Shown here in pieces: positions 32,266 through 33,631 of a stretch of DNA of 33,631 bases. The notes below the pieces were generated by a model that worked only from the letters and a program-made list of their open reading frames with translations, ran no database searches and had not been told where the DNA came from. The stretch spans positions 1-33,631 of the forward strand of contig LOEW01000282.1 in the NCBI GenBank assembly GCA_001516045.1. Reading direction: 5' to 3'. The stretch comes from Desulfosporosinus sp. BRH_c37. Lineage in GTDB: Bacteria; Bacillota; Desulfitobacteriia; Desulfitobacteriales; Desulfitobacteriaceae. Each line of letters opens with the position of its first letter. The first letter of the stretch is position 1. A program made the position numbers and the translations under genes.

Positions 32266-32955
32266 CTAAAATTCCCTTCTTCTATAAAAACCTAAAGAAA
32301 GACGAGCCGAAGCGGCCATCAAAATCAAGGCTAAGGCTAAGAAATAAGTGGCGATTTGCCAATCAGCTTGAGTTTGTAGCCAGTTCCCCGCTTCTTGCAG
32401 CATAGCCAAAATATTTCGGATAGCAGGGTTGCCCACTCCTCCAAGCTCTTGCACAGTCAGTCCAATTACCATAGGTAAAAAAAAGAAACAGGCCAAAAAT
32501 AGGATCATGCCGACCATTCTGGATCGGAGATAACCAAACTTGAAGTAAATGGGAAAATAAATAGATGTTAAGACAGCCATGGCAACCAGAGCCCCTGTAA
32601 TTTTCTCTAAAGAGATCCAACCTATGGGCATAGGAATTCCTATAATAGACACCATACTTTGAGCGAGCAGGCAACCTATGATTGCGAGAATAGCATAGAT
32701 AAATACGGAAAGATACTTAGCTAGGACAATGTCCTGACGACGCAAGGGAAGGCTGTTCAACATTATTTCAGACTTATTTTTGTCATCCTGGGTTAGGGCT
32801 TGTATCATAAGCATGTAGGTTGCCCCTACTGTGGCAGCACTGAGGGCTCCACCTGGCATAGTTCTAAAAACAAAGAGCGCTAAGAGCACATATAACGCAG
32901 TAAACCACAGAGAACGTTTCAATAGCAGGAGATCTTTCCACACCAGATTAACCAT
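32266..32955 (-). CDS. ABC-2 type transporter permease
   Basis: The 229-residue protein has six predicted membrane helices. It matches the ABC-2 permease type found beside YtrB/BcrA-like ATPases, starting MVNLVWKDLLLLKRSLWF with the loop SLPLRRQDIVLAKYLS between helices 2 and 3. The start overlaps the upstream ATPase stop by 8 bp and has a GGGGGGAG site. Together they form a second transporter upstream of EcsAB-like genes in the same operon. The substrate is unknown; relatives export peptides or antibiotics. Confidence 0.85.
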   Translation of the reverse strand: MVNLVWKDLLLLKRSLWFTALYVLLALFVFRTMPGGALSAATVGATYMLMIQALTQDDKNKSEIMLNSLPLRRQDIVLAKYLSVFIYAILAIIGCLLAQSMVSIIGIPMPIGWISLEKITGALVAMAVLTSIYFPIYFKFGYLRSRMVGMILFLACFFFLPMVIGLTVQELGGVGNPAIRNILAMLQEAGNWLQTQADWQIATYFLALALILMAASARLSLGFYRRREF

Positions 32956-33631
32956 GATGCTCCCCCCTTACTGTATAAAGCATGATGTCTTCCAAGGACG
33001 GCTTTTCTAGGAGAGCTAGACCTCTAAAACGGCGTAGGGCCTTTTCTTTATCTCGTACCAATCCTTCAAACCCGAATTTGTTAGTCTTGATACCAACAAA
33101 AAGTCTTTTGCTTTCTTCGTCGAGCAAATCGCAAGATCCTTTGATTACCCCATATTTCTCTAAGATGTCATCTTTAGGGGCGCTCAAGACGATCTCACCC
33201 TGATTAATGAAAGTCACATAGTCGGCAATCTTATCTAAATCCGGGGTAATGTGGGTAGAAAAAAAGACGGAATTCCGTTCATCCTGGATCAGGGTAGCAA
33301 GGATGTCTAAGAGCTCGCTGCGCGCCATCGGATCAAGGCCAGCTGTAGGCTCATCCATGATTAAGAGCTCTGCCCCATGGGAGAGGGCGATTGCCAAAGA
33401 ATACTTCATCTTCATCCCTTTAGAGAGTTGTTTAATCTTTTGTTTAGGGTTAAGGTCAAAGTCTTTCAAGCACTTTTCAAAGGTCTGGGGTTCCCAGTGT
33501 CTGTAAAAGGGAGCAACGATACGGGCCATATCCCTGATAGAAAGTTCTTCATAATAGTGGTTTTCGTCAAAGACGAAGGCCATGCGATTTTTTATAGCAA
33601 GTTCATGTTCTAGGTTATCAAGACCGAATAC
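32948..33631 (-). CDS. ABC transporter ATPase (5' end outside the window)
   Basis: The frame is open to the right edge (VFGLDNLEHELAIKNRMAF ...), so the true start and Walker A lie outside. Visible parts are the helical region FDENHYYEELSI, signature LSKGMKMK, Walker B LLIMDEP followed by TAGLDP, and the switch STHI. A C-terminal extension of about 80 residues ends near YTVRGEHHG. It belongs to the YtrB/YxlF/BcrA-type exporters, whose operons commonly start with a GntR regulator, which would lie beyond the edge. It is coupled to the permease gene by an 8-bp overlap. Confidence 0.88.
   Translation of the reverse strand, partial: VFGLDNLEHELAIKNRMAFVFDENHYYEELSIRDMARIVAPFYRHWEPQTFEKCLKDFDLNPKQKIKQLSKGMKMKYSLAIALSHGAELLIMDEPTAGLDPMARSELLDILATLIQDERNSVFFSTHITPDLDKIADYVTFINQGEIVLSAPKDDILEKYGVIKGSCDLLDEESKRLFVGIKTNKFGFEGLVRDKEKALRRFRGLALLEKPSLEDIMLYTVRGEHHG

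Noticed and set aside
1..33631. CRISPR array, tRNA, rRNA or prophage attachment sites
   Set aside because: I saw no regularly spaced repeats, tRNA-like cloverleaf, rRNA segments or integrase gene.

Overview
The window reads as chromosomal DNA of an anaerobic, spore-former-type Firmicute. Desulfosporosinus or Desulfitobacterium (Peptococcaceae/Desulfitobacteriaceae) is my best guess. The grounds are moderate-to-low G+C, strong AGGAGG-type ribosome binding sites, a DsrK/HdrD-like iron-sulfur protein, a long U32 peptidase with an insert domain, EcsAB-like transporters and large secreted Ig-like/RCC1 proteins. This is inference; there is no rRNA in the window to confirm it. I saw no tRNA, rRNA, CRISPR array, origin or intact prophage.

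Layout. 1-2400: a truncated cytosine methyltransferase and two membrane-anchored proteins of unknown function. 2392-8214: conserved housekeeping-type genes (U32 peptidase, HdrD/DsrK-like Fe-S protein, alkaline-phosphatase-superfamily metalloenzyme) with clear sigma-A promoters and a perfect 20-bp hairpin. 8299-12000: a decay zone holding an intact VanR/VanS-like two-component system flanked by remnants: a phospholipid methyltransferase, a YesL-family membrane protein, a histidine kinase C-terminus and a lipoprotein/FtsX chimera. 12069-15250: a leuCD-type dehydratase operon, its divergent LysR regulator and an IS200/IS605 remnant whose right end seems to supply the lysR stop codon. 15361-21501: a DJ-1 family protein, a truncated ECF sigma factor, a D-Ala-D-Ala carboxypeptidase, a WYL regulator with a GyrI-like gene, and an ECF sigma/anti-sigma pair. 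22132-30005: a secreted-protein island on the minus strand (a seven-blade RCC1 propeller protein, a BIG2 protein split by one in-frame stop, a DUF2442 protein and a 5'-truncated adhesin). 30018-33631: a truncated response regulator, then an operon of two ATPase/permease pairs running off the right edge.

How the genes may work together. Two regulatory circuits can be read directly from DNA. First, the vanR promoter and the carboxypeptidase promoter carry the same array of three 6-bp half-sites spaced 11 bp apart (middle CTTAAG, last CATAAG, in transcription orientation), at similar distances from the start codons. This suggests an OmpR-family regulator, plausibly the VanR-like protein, controls peptidoglycan-stem trimming. 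Second, an inverted repeat TAATAYGAC-N8-GTCATATTA lies both at the WYL regulator's own promoter and just upstream of the GyrI-like gene, suggesting a small autoregulated regulon. About ten genes are broken, chimeric or truncated, so much of the window looks like a deletion and recombination hotspot.
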